From: Zeugodacus cucurbitae
Taxonomy: Eukaryota; Arthropoda; Insecta; Diptera; Tephritidae
Reading direction: 5' to 3'
Length of the DNA stretch: 64,000 nucleotides
NCBI RefSeq assembly: GCF_028554725.1
Contig: NC_071667.1
Coordinates: 54,305,501-54,369,500, forward strand
Shown here: positions 11,132 to 25,119 of the stretch, piece after piece
Layout of the letters: the number at the start of each line of letters is the position of its first letter
Numbering within the stretch: the stretch's first letter is position 1
Notes under the pieces: model-generated
Seen by the model: only the letters and a program-made list of their open reading frames with translations
Database searches by the model: none
Told to the model about the DNA's origin: nothing
Program-made: the position numbers and the translations under genes

Positions 11132-13305
11132 TTATTTAATTTTTAATCACAGAATCTGGTCAAAACAGTCAATAAAAGGACTAAACTTTGCCTCATATAT
11201 AATATATGCATAGAAACCTTAACATCATGGATAAACAATTTTTACTGTATCAGTAGAAGAAAACGTTTATTTTAGTTCAAATGTTCAAAGAAGCTCGTAA
11301 AGAAACCCTTAAGAAACGACTTTACGCATTTAGATCTGTCAGATCTAAGATCACAAGAACAGAACAGACAATATAACTGAGAAAACTAAACCAAACATGT
11401 TTTAGATATGTAACCTAAATCTGACTGTGCATGGCCTAGCCAATATAAGCAAGTGGCAAGAGAATGCACAAGTCAGATAAAATTTGCCTCAAGGCAATGT
11501 ATAAATTATTTTAAGTAATGATTTTCTAGAATTATTAACTTCAAGTATATTTAAATTTTCTAAACTACAAACAGCAAATAAATCACAATGACTGATGTTA
11601 TGACTTGTGCCGATACTGGATATATCGAGCATACTATAAGTATGTACTTATATACTATAGTGATTGTAAATCCCAATATGACGTGGGATGACTTCAATGG
11701 ATATGTAAACCCCCGGAAAACAAACTAATACTGATTTAGTCACGCTTTTTATTTACCAAAATTTGTTCGAACAAAAAGTATTATCTACATACCAAACATA
11801 CTTTTATCAATATGTTCATACACACGTATAGTGAATGAGTAACAATTAACTAACACAATCCTTCTGGTAGCAGTTTTCAGAAACTTCAATAACAGCAATT
11901 AAGTGAACATGTGTCGTGTGTCAATTGCGAAAAAACAACTAAAACTGATTTTTAGAGTGCATAATTATCTTTAATTAGTCTAGCTTATATGAAAATTTAG
12001 GTTACTAACGGCTCGAACGCAATAAAAAGTGTAACCTATGACTATAGGAATGGAATTTAATTGTGGCGTGAGTGAGTATAAATGAGTATGTATGTATGTA
12101 TTGGAATTGACTATCTGCAGAATATATGTAAATTTTTTTCGGTTTCTTTTCATGCTTTTATTACATTTTCAACGGTATTAACAAGTTTTGTTATTTCTTT
12201 GAATTTAACATAGAGTTGCCATAGTTCCAGTTATTTGCATTTCCCAACCACTATGCACATATTGTTTTGTCTGAAAGTGCCCTTGAAAACGTAATTCAAC
12301 TACCCAAAGTATGAAAAATGAACTTTGCCTTCGCCGAAACTTTGCGGCAGTTAACAACACTTGCACTCTTTCAAGTGGCAACCGCGTCTACATATTTGCA
12401 TTTGTTTGAATATGTGTGTGTGTGTGTGTATGAATATGCAATTATATTTAAGTTGCGGTACTTAAGCTTACTTTTATTTGCATTGCTATACTAAATGTTA
12501 ATAAAATTGCATGAAAGTGCGGAAAGTTAAGGCGCAAAGTTCAAAGTTGTTTAAGTTAAAGTTTTTGAATATTTCTTATAATCGCTCTATGATAATTATT
12601 TTTTGTTATGCATCTTTTCTGAAAATGCTTCATAAGCGACTTTGAACCCAGAACAATTTTATTGAAAGCAAAACTAATACTAACGATGTCGCTTCTCCGT
12701 ATTTTATTACAAGCAGAGTTCACGAAAGTATCAATGGCGTTAATTAATTTCTCTTCCTATCCTTCCTTGTGACCTTGATGGTCCAATAAGTTTAAATGAT
12801 ATCTCTTCGTCTCATTTATACCGGACTGTGTGTGAGTGAGTCGCTATTTGCCCTGTTCTCGGATATTGTTACCATGTGCTCAATTAGTATTTGCAACCAC
12901 AACTTTCTGCGATATTGCAAAGACTTTTTAACTTAATTGAATCTCTGGAGTTCTTGTGCACTTCTTACGCTCAACAAAGTACGATTTTCGCATATACGAC
13001 TCATGCGGTAAGCATACAAATTTTACCTAATGCTTATTGGCGAAGTTGATGGGAAGATGACGAGGTAAAATCAACTCTTCAATTTCTTCTGCATTAATCC
13101 GTTAGTGCGAGGTTTAAGTTAAAGCAGCTTAGTACAGTCTGGAAATAAATAACCTTAGCTGATTTGTGATGGACTTAAAACATTTCGTCAACTCATGAAG
13201 ATTTGCTGTTTGTTATGACTGTCTGATCTAACTACAAATATCTAACTGTAATCTTCAGATCGAAAGGTAGGCGGCTGGAGAAGTGTTTACTAACTTCTGA
13301 TAATA
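11132..13305. other. Noncoding spacer
   Basis: No gene was recognised. It contains TATG repeats at 12084-12100 and a (TG)n microsatellite at 12412-12430. Confidence 0.4.
12412..12430. repeat. (TG)n microsatellite
   Basis: Uninterrupted TG dinucleotide run of about nine units. Confidence 0.9.
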
Positions 13306-13480
13306 CAGTTGATTTCCCTAAATGGAATCACCATAAGCCACAAACAAACTTCGAGTATTCGAAGGAGATTCCGAGTTATGGAAGGTAATTTGTATGAAAT
13401 TTTACTTCTATTGCCAATTCAAGAGTTCAAGTTTTGGAGAACCTCGAGTTATAGAAGTTCGAGCTATGGAAGTTCAATTG
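13306..13480. mobile_element. Pogo-like MITE, copy P4
   Basis: It is flanked by TA on both sides. The left end is CAGTTGATTTCC and the right end, reverse-complemented, is CAATTGAACTTCCATAGCTC. Internal CTCGAGTTATAG-type words match the MITEs at 25611 and 28479. It is 175 bp with no coding content, and the left terminus is diverged. Confidence 0.6.
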
Positions 13481-13597
13481 TATAAAGGCTTTGAAACAAA
13501 AAAATATCGTTGTTCGCCTTTGCAATACTGTAACTATAAGCTTTAGATTGAGCCAAGTCTTCTAAATGATCTATTTCATTCGCCGAAGTTATTCTAA

Positions 13598-14517
13598 ACA
13601 TGTAAGGAAAGGCTAAGTTCGGGTGTAACCGAACATTTTATACTCTCGCAATTTATTTATTTAACTTTATTTATATTATATAATACACAATTTGACCCAC
13701 ATATTCGTCATATATATTGTATAAAGTCCATTGAAAGTTGGAAACCCTAATATTAGGTTAGAAGCACCGAGGTCCTCTTGTTCGATATATGGGGCCTTGA
13801 AAACATTTGGTCCGATTTTGGTGATTTTTAGAATGGGGCTGCCACACTATAAACATAGTATTTGTACAAAGTTCTGCACCGATATCTTCACTAGTGCTTA
13901 CTTTATATATTGTAAAGTAAACGATTCAGATCGTCTTCAAAGTTCTGGTATATATGAAGTAGGCGTGGTTGTGAAGCGATTTGGCCTATTTTCACAACAT
14001 ATCATTGGGATGTAAGGAAACTATTACAAACCAAGTTTCATTGAAATCGGTCGAGTAGTTCCTGAGATATGGTTTTTGACCCATAAGTGGCACGCCCATT
14101 TTACATTTTGTAAAAAAATCTGAGTGCAGCTTCCTTCTGCTATTATTTCTGTGAAATTTAGTGTTTCTGACGTTTTTCGTTAGTGAGTTAACCCACTTTT
14201 AGTAATTTTCAACCTAACCTTTGTATGGGAGGTGGGCGTGGTTATTATCCGATTTCTACTAATTTCATGGTGTGTGGTGGGGTACGTAAGAGAACCGACT
14301 GCAGAAAGTTTGGTTTATATAGCATGTGTTTTAAGTTTCAACAAGATATCTCAATTTTTACTCAAGTTATCCGGATTTTGACTCGTCTCGTCTCCCTGAT
14401 CATTTTGATATATATAACCCTATATCTAACTCGTTTAGTTTTATGACTTACAAACAACTGATATGTGCAAAAACTATAATACTCTCTTAGCAACTTTTGT
14501 TGCGAGAGTATAAAAAA
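13598..14517 (+). repeat. Family B repeat, copy B2
   Basis: It begins GTAAGGAAAGGCTAAGTT, carries the hairpin GTTCGGGTGTAACCGAAC at 13617-13634 and TTTTATACTCTCGCAA just after. It ends with the hairpin pairing TACTCTCTTAGCAAC with GTTGCGAGAGTA at about 14479-14510. The GGCGTGG-containing module appears near 13960 and 14235. Relative to B3 and B4 the third module is deleted, explaining the 0.92 kb length. The 94- and 73-codon frames inside are not genes. Confidence 0.8.
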
Positions 14518-15302
14518 TAGACTAAATTTCATATATTTAAAGAGTGGAAGGAATTATCGGCCAAATAGTCAAGATTTGTTAAGGATGATAAACAATTTCT
14601 TAAGGGTAATATTCAAAAGCTTTTTGACAACATCTAAAAATTCGTTTCATCGAAGTCAGGTGAAGACTTTGCCACTGAAATGAAAATTGTTTGAGAATTT
14701 GTTTAACACGAAAAACTCCGTTTTCGGTTCCCTTCTATAAAATTGTCTCCAGATATTAAGTAAATTTATTGAGGACCTTGGATAATCACACCTTCAAGGT
14801 CATGAATAATTCGAGAAACACTCATTCTGGCTATTTGTTGGGACCTTAGCGGAGACTTCATCACGTCTTGCTAATATAATCAGTTTCATAAAAAAGTATT
14901 TGGTAGTGACAATCAACAGACGACTTCGCTGTTCATGTAAATAATGTTACTCCTGAGAGATTTGTTTCTTCTTTTTAACGATAATTAGAAAGTATATTTT
15001 CCGCTCTTTCACAAGCTGAATCGAAAAACGTATTATCACAGCTGGCAGGAATTCTAGTGTTTCCAAAACAGTAAAGCTATTTTTGATATGAAATCACAAT
15101 AATAATTACAATGGCATACAATATAAATGGGCCCACGCAAATAAACAACGACCTTCACAAAGCATAGACACAACAAATCTTACTAAAAAAGATAATATCA
15201 TATGTACCGATATGGTTGATATGGCTATTATGTACCAATGCATTTTTATATAGAAACAAACAGTTATATATGTACAAATATTATATACAGAATAAATACC
15301 TT

Positions 15303-15320
15303 TATATATATATATATATA
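15303..15320. repeat. (TA)n microsatellite
   Basis: Uninterrupted TA dinucleotide run. Confidence 0.9.
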
Positions 15321-16379
15321 CATAAGTATATGCATGTAATCAGTAAATATTTGTCGGCAACTATTTCAGCAGACGACTTATTTGTCATATATATATGTCG
15401 TTATGTAACCGTTATACATAAATAATGACAATAAGCGGCAATAAATGAGCCTCATTTCCATTTCAACAACAGAATCTTGAGGTAATAGTATGTCATGCAA
15501 TATATATACAAAGAATATGAATAACTATACAATGCATGTCTTGGCAGCCATAGCTCTGCACCGCCCCCCACCCTAACGCATAAGAAAAGTTTTTGCTATT
15601 GATTTTTCTATTGTGTCTATTCGTCTGTGACTGCTCAATTTTTGGGCGCTTTCTTCGTCATACACTTGCCGCTTTTTGTTTCAGGTTTTTTGAAGATTAA
15701 TTATTTTTTTCGTTTGACTTTTCAAACAATTTGTTACTTCGTTTGCTGTGTGGGTATGTTGTTGAAACCGATGAGTAATGTGTTTGCATAGTTACATATA
15801 TTTACACTTTATTACTCACACAAAGTGTTGGAATTTCCGAAATTTCCAAATAAGCTTATTCATTATCTATGCTGGCATTAGCAAAAAAATATTTAAATAT
15901 TTTATTAATAAAATTTTAATTAGTAATTTATTTATATGTACACAAGAAAGTGTGTAAATATGTATTTATATGACCTTTGGCTGTTCATTTCCAAACTAAA
16001 GCAAGAAATTAAATTTTGCTGCTTCATTTGCGCCCATTAACCTGTATACTTAATATGTGTGCAAAAGTAGCGGTATTTGTTGACACAAATACATATACAT
16101 ATATGCCTGTAACTCATTTACTTACTGAATTTTGTATTTATGGCAGTTATGGTTAATAGCTGTTTTTCCGTTGGCTACCAAGTTGGCGTCTGGCAACGAA
16201 TTCACTTTTTCTTTTTTCTGCCGAAATTTAGTAAATTTCGTAGAAAATGTAATTTTCAGCTAGATATGTAAAGCTTTGATTTATGCCGCACACTAAATTA
16301 ACGGTAATCGCTTTTTAATGAGTGAATATTTTATGCAGTCAAATTATTATATTTTTTAATACTGTTTTTCGATAAGTTA

Positions 16380-16505
16380 ATTGTTAAATTATTATTTTAA
16401 TTTTTTTTCAAAAATATTTTTTTTTTCAAAATTTTTTTTTTTTATTTTTTTTCGATTTTTTTGGGTTGATTTTTAAATTTTTTTTTTTAATTTTTTAATT
16501 AAAAA
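16380..16505. repeat. T-rich low-complexity tract
   Basis: Successive runs of 7-12 T separated by A or CAAAA/CGA spacers. No terminal repeats suggest a mobile origin. Confidence 0.8.
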
Positions 16506-18139
16506 TCTTATTTTTTCTCCGCTACAATTGAGCTACCGTTGTATAATTCTCGTGTAATGCACGCTTTGAATTTGTGTTGTTTGCAATCTGTCACTGCAAT
16601 ACTGGTCAATATCGTGCAACTAAAATATGACTACAATGCGAACACACAATTACAACCAACACCCCGGAATGTACAACGCTAACTGATTTTGCTGTTTTAT
16701 GGCCAGACTAAACTATATAACTACTGTATATACTATGTATATGTATGTATGTACAACTCCATGTTCGACACATCTGAGTGGCTAAGTAACAATGTAAATA
16801 AACAAGAAGAGGAGGCTCTTATGTGTCGCTTGGCCAGAAGCGCTCATGCTACATTTCACTCACAGCTGGCGAAAGCTGCGCACAACTCACTACGTCAGAT
16901 AATTACAGCACATGTATACAACAACAAAACGAATTGCCGAACTTGCTTAAATATTTGCCGAAAAATACCAGCCAGTATGAGGTAATACTGAAATAAAAGT
17001 TAATTATTTTCCGCCGCTGATTCATTCATTGACATTGTCAGCGCTCGGTTGCGTACAATGGAAAGCGAAGATAAAGAAAAAGTACAAAAAAGCTGAAATT
17101 AACACTGTAATTAACGTTAATGTTTAGTGTAGTGAGGGCAAATGACTCAAGTGTAGAGCATTAAATGAAGAGTGCACTTCCACTCCGGTGCCAATTGAGT
17201 GAGAGAGAAAGCTTTTCTCCATACAATACTCTCACTCAATACGCAGTTATTGCGATTTTTGAGCGCACTCACCGCTCCGCTTTAGCTGGTTGTGCGCATC
17301 GCATAATGTCCTGCAGCAAAGACACTCACTCACACTCAGAGATTATCAAAGTGACGTTTCTAACGCTTTGTATATACCACATGTATATAAACGAAAATTA
17401 CATACAACTAACTGTAGTTATATACATACAAACAAGCCCGCTGTTAGCAATGACGTTAAATAAAGTGCGCTTGCAACGGCTGGTGGTATGACGTTGGTCG
17501 GGGTCATATCAACAAATGTCACAATGCGGTGAGATGTATGTGTATGAGCGCACAAGTGCGTGCACCTTTAAGCTTATGAAATTATAACGATACGTTAGTA
17601 TACATACATACATATATACATATACATAACTACATTGTAAGTAAGCAGTAAAGCATTTCATACTTTAAATACAATTGCGTACTCACACACACACCTAGCC
17701 CTTATGAGTAATGGAATGCTCATTTCTTCACTTTTATTTCATTTGTGTTGCTCTTGTTGTAAGCATTGCTAACACTTGCAGTTGTACAGCAAATGCATAC
17801 AGACAATTACATACGTATATGAAGACATTTCTGTGCACACACACTTGGCTGACTAGTGTCAGCATGTCAACATGGATTGCTCACTTCGGCGTATGCGCAA
17901 CGTTTATACAATCATAGTATCTATGCATGTATTCATATATTTTATACAGGTTTATTTTGCTACCGTCTTGTGTATACTCAGACTGTTGTGTTCTTTTATA
18001 AAAGACACAAAAACTTTAACACCACATATCGATTTAAGTTGAAAGATTCATATTAATATTCAAACATAATATGAGTAAAATTTTAAGTATAAGATCTTTT
18101 CTAGAAAGCGCCAATACTTGATTCCATACAATGAGAATC

Positions 18140-18305
18140 GATTGTAAAATCGGATAGAAGGCGTGGGTCTACTCACCATACAAAGGTTATGAGGTTAATT
18201 CAAGCCATAACTACTTTTTGCTTTTGATTCAAAAACCATTTCTCGAGAAATAATCGACCAATTTTAACCAAATTTGGTAAATCTTTTTGATATGTTGATG
18301 ATCCG
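18140..18305 (-). repeat. Family B related repeat, copy B7, first part
   Basis: Phrases such as 'CTCACCATACAAAGGTTATG' and 'AAAACCATTTCTCGAGAAAT' correspond to family B in minus orientation. The copy is interrupted by a LINE fragment at about 18306-19105 and continues afterwards. Confidence 0.5.
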
Positions 18306-19105
18306 AATGGAAGTCATATGTAGAAGTTCACGTAAGTGAGGAAAGTTTCTGACTGCCATTCACTTGGGAGTGGCCAGGAATGATTCTTTTGCATGTGGCA
18401 CAAGCAGCTCACGACTTCCGGTCTTAGACAAAGTATCCTCTGGGTAGCCAACAGACATCCGTTTCGAGGCGAACTAAAGTGAGAAGACGAATCCCGCTTA
18501 TGCGGTTGTGCGTAGGGTTTGAGACCCAGCACATAAAAACGAATAACCAATGAACATGAAGCAACAGCCTCGCATAAGGAACCCCAATTTTGATGACGAC
18601 CACAGCAAACGTATTAAGGACTATGATTTAAGGGCCTGCACCTGGAATGTCCGGACCATTAATTGGGAAGGTGCCTCTGCCAAGTTGATTGATGTTCTCG
18701 TAACATCTGACATCACCGCAATCCAAGAAATTCGATGGACGGGACCAGCACGGAAGAAGGACGAAGTGATCAAAGATACCTTCTATGAGCGCCTAGAACA
18801 TACCTATGAGCGCTGCCCCCGCCACGATGTCAAAATCGTGCTTAGCGATTTCAACGCTAGAGTTGGTAAAGAATGTGTCTTTGGCACAACAGTCGGAAAA
18901 TTTAGCCTCCACGACGAAACATCGCCTAACGGCCTGCGGCTGATCGACTTCGCTGGGGACCGAAATATGGTCGTCTGTAGTACTAGATTCCAGTATAAGA
19001 AAATCCATCAAGCTACTTGGCAGTCCCCCTATCGAATCACTAGCAACCAGATCGATCATGTTGTGATAGATGGACGACATGTCTCCAGTGTTTTGGGACA
19101 TGGTT
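18306..19105 (+). pseudogene. RTE-like LINE 5' fragment, endonuclease domain
   Basis: A possible 5' UTR (18306-18549) is followed by an open frame from 18550. The frame shows apurinic-endonuclease-type motifs: TWNVRT, then IQEIRWTG with the catalytic glutamate, then SDFNARVG with the D-x-N pair, then NGLRLIDFA and NQIDHVVIDG. About 80 residues between the QE and DFN blocks appear deleted, and the terminal SDH block is lost where homology stops near 19097. There is no reverse transcriptase downstream. It belongs to the same family as the minus-strand copy at 42220-44703. The clade call (RTE-like) is inferred from motif style. Confidence 0.75.
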
Positions 19106-19620
19106 CCCATATTATACAATTTTGGATTCCAACCGATTCATACACTTAACAATATTAAATCAAGAAACAATTGAGATAACGGAATAAAACTTTACACAAA
19201 CATAGCATTGGATGTATAGCACCGCTCTTTAAAAAATGAAAAAAATCGGACTATAACTTTTCAAAGCCGCAGGTATCTGACATGAGGACCTCAGTGTTCG
19301 TTACCGTTAATATTTGTAAATATTTTATATATATACACTAAAGAAAGTCAGAGAGAATTTTTTTCTCCTAACAATGTGCTTATGTGTCAAAAATAAGTAA
19401 AACCAGGTCACTAAATTCCTCACTAAAATCTCTATCTAAAACAGAGATTTTAAAACATCTGGTGAGCTTTATAGAATATTCCATAATCTGAGATAAAATT
19501 TAGCATGGTGGAGAAAGGAGTAAAATCGGTCCAAAATTATCCATATATAATGATTTCCCATATTCTAATGGACTTCATGCCGAATATATGGGACAAATTT
19601 TATGTTAATAAAATTAAAAA
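19106..19620 (-). repeat. Family B related repeat, copy B7, second part
   Basis: It contains AACGGAATAAAACTTTACAC, a CAGTGTTCG phrase and 'ACTTCATGCCGAATATATGG', all matching the B copy at 58600-59010. It ends at a 21-nt A run (19616-19636), so the terminal TATACTCTCGCAA motif is missing. Confidence 0.6.
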
Positions 19621-19636
19621 AAAAAAAAAAAAAAAA
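19616..19636 (+). repeat. Poly(A) run of 21
   Basis: An uninterrupted A homopolymer at the truncated end of B copy B7. It may be a retroposition tail or a simple repeat. Confidence 0.9.
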
Positions 19637-22600
19637 TCCGCTATCCGTTCCTCAATTATTTTATATGTGCCTTTTCTTATTACTAGTATATTTGTGTTTT
19701 ATTTATTTTTTGCAGAAACTACAATTTCACCATGGATAATTAGTCTCCCCAAAGTATGTATTTCATTAAAATCAAAAATAGACAACCGAAACCGAACAAC
19801 CGAAGGCGAAAAAGGTAGGAAATTAAAACTTTTATAAACTAATGTGTATAATATATATTAATATTTTATGAATACATAAATATAGGTATGGTAATGTTGT
19901 TACCAATTTGAGTTTCCATTTAATTTCCAAAATGCTCTCTCCAGTACAAATCAATGTAACTAACATAATATTCCATAGTTAGAATATCGACAAATCATCA
20001 AATTTAGGCGTATATTTATTGCACAACCAATAAGAAAGAGCAGTCTACATGAAATCGACAGTGAAGTTTTTTGTCTACTTATATACAGAGCAGAAAAAGC
20101 AGCAAAAATATGAATATACAATAAAAAACTAATTTAATGAGTTAAATGAAAGACAACATAGTTAAGTGCAGTTTAAGCAAACTTCAGCATTCAAAGCATT
20201 GAAGTCAATTACGAAATTATATCATACCAACTGCTACTTAATTAGTTACAGAAATTTGGCTTGAATTCATATCAATTGACCTTGAATGCTTCAATAGTAT
20301 ATATTATAGACATTTACAGCTAATTATAATATATAATTGCGTGGTGAAAGGCACTGAGTTATGCACATTCATTCATATGAACAAGCTTACAGACATTCGT
20401 GCAATATAAATATAAGGGCATTTTCAGTAACATTCCCATTAGCTCAAATGAAGCATTGATACTATTGATTTGTAATCATTTTCTTAATTCATATATTATG
20501 AATGATTATTTTCTGGTATGTAAAATAGTTCCAATGACACCTCTTTAGAAAGAGTTAGAAAATAGCAAAACCGGGTTGAAACCCCGCTATAAATGAATCC
20601 CATACCCCTACTTAACTTTCTAACAAATAATACAAGTATCAAAAAATCTCTGTTCCAAAATCGGCATTTACCTAACCCAGATATATTGAAAACAGAAGTA
20701 TCGTTTCGAACAAATGTATATCGATTTGACTAATTGTCTGATTTAATTGCTAATTTACACATGTATTTAACCTCAACTTCTATTCACACAAAGTACTCGT
20801 AGAGACAACTATATAAACACCTAGATATATTCATAAATATGAATAATATAAACCCTTCAGTGACTCACTACATTTGTGTTTAGAGATATGTAAATAATGC
20901 ATACACAAATCAATAAATCAGTAGAGCTTTTCACACCATTGCGTATGAGCAACTAATTTTCGTAATGCAGTCGACTTAGGTCACTCATACGCCATATCGT
21001 ATATGTGGGTGCTCATAAGAACTACATACGTACTATATCAACCAATTTCATATGACAAATTCGAATACTATGTTGCAAACATTTATGTATGCATATTTAT
21101 GTAAATCAGTTGGAATTACGAGTGTTTGGCGTGCATATAAATGTATATATGTACGTGTGTGTAAGGGTATTTATTGAAAGTTTAATATATTCAAATTTTA
21201 TTGAAAATAAAATTCATGGGGTTTATTGATATAATATAAATGCTTATATATTATAAGAATGACAGGTATTTTCTTGAATTTTTTAGGGCTTTAAAATTCT
21301 CTGCAAAGAACTGCGGCAGTGGAACGTTTAAAAATTGTTCGAATTTATTTCCAGAGTTCGTCTTCTAAAGGCATTTAGCTTCATAAAGATATAAGTAAGC
21401 AAAATTCGGGTGAGAAAAGGCTTTTCAGGGTTTTTTTAGTTTTCTTCTGGTATAGATTGCATGCCAAAAGCATTATAGGTCGAACTGTTTGAAAAACTTT
21501 TTGCGCCATCTATCGGATTTTTCGATTTGCTTTTTATATATTCTGTGGATTTTAATTCATATCACCAGATGTGTTTTGAGCATTCCAAATTCATGCATCA
21601 TAATTGTCATATATGTATCATATTTTCATATTAATGTTTTAAGAAAATTAAGTAAAATAAGGAAGATACGATAACCATTCAAAATCATAATATTATGTAG
21701 CAGCCAAGGGTAAGCGTGAGTTGCTGTTAAGCTTGTTGCGTCTATAATAACCACATTGTAGGCAGCTTGCCAAAGCTGAAAAGCGAAAGCATACAATCGA
21801 CAGCATTCGAGTACAAAATCATACATGGAAACTAAGTTTATAAACTTTTATATGGAAGTATATGTGAATAGTTGTAGATAGGCGCTCACACACAAGTTTT
21901 CTTTTTCCATTACATATGTACAAACATACACGCATATAAATTTCAAAGCCTGTGACCTCTATGACCTTTCTGAATCTCAACCTTTGCAGCTGGTGCGAAC
22001 TTGATATTCTCAAATATGCGTAGCAATTAAGGCGAACCGCATTCTCCACTTCTCATTTTCAATGGAAATTCAAATCCTTAACAACAGCAATTTATAAATA
22101 TTGTTATGTAAATCAATTTAAAATGCTGCCAACTGCAACACAATAACTGTGCTTAATAACTCTAAATTGTATACCCCGTTCCTGTCCTTGGGTGTACGCC
22201 GAGTTGAGTAAGTGACACTAACAACAAACAAGTGCGCTTCGCGCCTGTAGCGTAATATACTCGTATAAGACAGTGTTGATTCACTTGTTGGTTGGCAAGA
22301 ATATAATCGAAAGTGGGTCGCAGAAGTCCTACCACCTATCTCTCCATTGAATGTGAGAGAAAGCAAGTTGCCATTAACAGCGCTTTTGAGGCGACAGGCG
22401 GCCGTCTGATTATTCAGATTATTGTTGTTGGTAATGTTGCGTGTGGACCGCACAGCTGGCAATACGAGAATTATTTAAATTGGCAGCGACAGCTGATGTT
22501 GTCGACAGCGCCAAGAAAAAAAACGAAAAAAGAAAGCAAGACAAGTTACAAAAGGAAAGTTTAAAAGGGGTTGGCATAAGAAGTGAGTATAAAGTAAATG

Positions 22601-24100
22601 AAAAAGAATGAATGCCCAGAATGCGCAATAAATCTTTCTGACAAAAAAAGCAAAATAAAATGCTTCAGCAAATGCTGAATAAAGCATTTTCAAATAAACA
22701 CTACTTATTTTTCCGCAACTAACTGTTAAATAATGTATTTAGAATTGTAAGATAATGTGTTAGTATATGTATGTATAAAGTGTTGGTATACCAAAAATGT
22801 AAAGGCATTATTTTCGTAAGAATCCAGTCGAGCACGTCATAGACCGGAAATTCCGTTGAAGATAAGCATAGAATTCCGGCACTTTAGTGCCACAAATTCA
22901 TAAAAAAATAAGAGTGAAAGAGAGGTAGCGTCAAAAGTGATGAGAGCACACAGAGCAGAATGGGGAGGGGTTGGTTGCTACTCACTATACCCGTTGCAGT
23001 ATGATATTTGACCGGTTTTACTAAGTGCATAAGTATTATACGCCAAGACAACAAAATGTCTTCCTTTAAGCTTAAGTAAGCAGGCGCAACAACCACGCCC
23101 ACTTTTCTAACTGCCGCTCATTCACATGAAACACGTGTTATTTACACAACAATAAGAGAATTGATGGTTGAAATTTGAATGCAACACACCTCTAAATATA
23201 CATACATGTATATCTATAAGTATATATAAATTTACTGTTATATATCAGCAATATATATATAAATATATATCCTGATATCTATTATGCTTTATAAGCCAGA
23301 CAGCCAAACAGATAATCGGTCAAAACCATCGAAACTTCTATCACTGCTGTTGCCATAGACGACCAAAAGGGGCACGTGAGTTGCAGGAAAGAAATGTATT
23401 TCATTGCATAACAACAATACTGAGATAACTGTAAATATCTAATATATAATATAATGTTAGTTACCCTAATACAGACATTATATGATGAGTCAATTTGACG
23501 TACATTAAAAGCTTTTGGAGACTTCACTCAATACTGAGTGGAAAATATTTTGCCAGAATCACTCAGGTTCCCATTTGTTTTGATCTCTTTGTTCTAGGAA
23601 GTATTTACACATTTTTTTTCTTGGCTTTTGAATTATAATTTTCCGATATATCGCTAACAAATTAAAAAACTGACAAAGATTGGTGTAAATTAAATTAAGA
23701 TCTACATAAATATTTACCACCAATAAAAGTTCTAAATTATCGAACCGAAATACCATCGATATAAATTGTTCAAGCAAAAGCAAAAGAATTAAATAACCGT
23801 AATTTTCATCACATCAGATTCATATATCTTGGGATTCTCACGAGATAACAGCCTAAATTGAGGTCCTAAACATTGTACCTTAAGGCAAATGAGAACTATA
23901 AAAAAATATAAAAGTGTACTGAAGAACACCTCAGACGTTGGAATATTTTATGACCAGCCATTTTTTCATTCATGATAAACCGTTAAATATGATATTTTGA
24001 GGACTTGATTAGAAAAATTTGTCAATGAATATTTTGATATGGAAATGTTCGGCTGCTCAGTTAAATTATTATAAATTGAGAATATTATTTATTTAATGAC
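19637..24100. other. Noncoding AT-rich spacer
   Basis: No coding exon was recognised. The region 22140-22650 is less AT-rich and has overlapping frames on both strands, but none has a domain. A short 'CAACCACGCCCACTTTT' near 23090 is a scrap of family B. Confidence 0.35.
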
Positions 24101-24104
24101 AGAA

Positions 24105-24330
24105 GTAACTTAACAACGAGTGATGCAGTGCAACCAATTCGAAAGCTATTTTGGCATATCTCGAAAAAATGTGGAATTAAGACCTTTTTGATTTGTAGGT
24201 GGTCGATATTTTTTTAGAATTCATCAAGAACCTCGAAAGTTAGCAAATGATCACTCACGAAAGTTGTGATGGCTACTTTGTTGATTGAAGGGGGTCATCA
24301 AAAGAATTACTGACCGCATTCTGTTTCACT
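24105..24330 (+). repeat. Degenerate direct repeat, left copy
   Basis: Similar to 25120-25335: both contain a CTCGAAAAAATG(C/T)GG word, an ATTCGAAA word and a similar spacing of later phrases. A 'TTCGCCGTCTATTTG' phrase lies downstream of both, at 24478 and 25318. A pogo-like MITE lies between them. Origin unknown; possibly a decayed transposon. Confidence 0.45.
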
Positions 24331-24548
24331 TAAGTTACCGTGGTTCGAGATACCTATCATCCTTGCTTAAATATCTACTAAAGGTGTTAGGGTAAATATG
24401 TGCAAAATCTTCCCTGATTTTTATCAATGCTGTCAATATGTGTAACATGAGTAAATCTGAACAAAAAATTATTTGATATTCGCCGTCTATTTGTATACAT
24501 ATTTATTCATTCACATTCATTTAATTATTATATTTCGGAGACTAAATA

Positions 24549-25060
24549 CAGTAGTATTCCGAAATAACGAATATTCGTTTTAACGAAAACCGCTTATAAC
24601 GAACGAGCAAATTTATTACATTGAGTACCCTAAAAAATGAATATCGGGGATTTGTAAGTACTCGGTTTAACAACCGAACATGAAGAAGACAAGCGTTGAA
24701 ATCGTGGTAAAACAGAATAAAAAAACGTTAAACAATTTAAAAGAAACTATGAATATATTAAGAATTTCCGGAATTTGACCATTTTGGAAGAATTTACCTT
24801 ATAAAATCTATGCGCACTCTGAATAAATTTACTAGTCTATCGAAATTTACGTGTATTAGTAATAAAAAAATAGTTTGATACATTTTAATTGATCTGTTAT
24901 GTGTTTTAAACAAATTATTTAATAAAAATAATGCATTATTCTGCAGTTTTCGGATAATTAACTCATTACTTATTGAAAAACGAGTACTCGAATTAATGAA
25001 AAATTCGACATAACTAACTGCTCTGACAATTAATGTGTTCGTTATTTCGGAATACTGCTG
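24549..25060. mobile_element. Pogo-like MITE, copy P1
   Basis: The ends read CAGTAGTATTCCGAAATAAC and, reverse-complemented, CAGCAGTATTCCGAAATAAC, matching at 19 of the first 20 positions. TA flanks both ends, the expected target duplication for Tc1/mariner/pogo. It is 512 bp with no transposase frame. Related in style to, but distinct from, the CAGTKGAACTTC group (P2-P4). Confidence 0.8.
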
Positions 25061-25119
25061 TACTTGAAAATTCTTTCCTCTATAGACTTTCTTTCGACTA
25101 CTTTAATTTAACTAAGAAA

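Larger units (their letters stand above)
14518..18139. other. Noncoding spacer with simple repeats
   Basis: It contains a (TA)n run at 15303-15320 and a long T-rich tract at 16380-16505. A patch at 17160-17360 is rich in CTCACTC/GAGTGAG words, GAGA-like on one strand, which could be regulatory DNA, but no transcript can be drawn. No coding exon was recognised. Confidence 0.4.

Noticed and set aside
13731..14446. Frames of 94 and 73 codons that recur in nearly the same form at 35227-35451.
   Set aside because: They lie inside family B repeats; the similarity is repeat homology, and frames break differently in each copy.
22118..22693. Several overlapping frames in a less AT-rich patch.
   Set aside because: No recognisable protein feature in any frame; they may only mark unique regulatory DNA.
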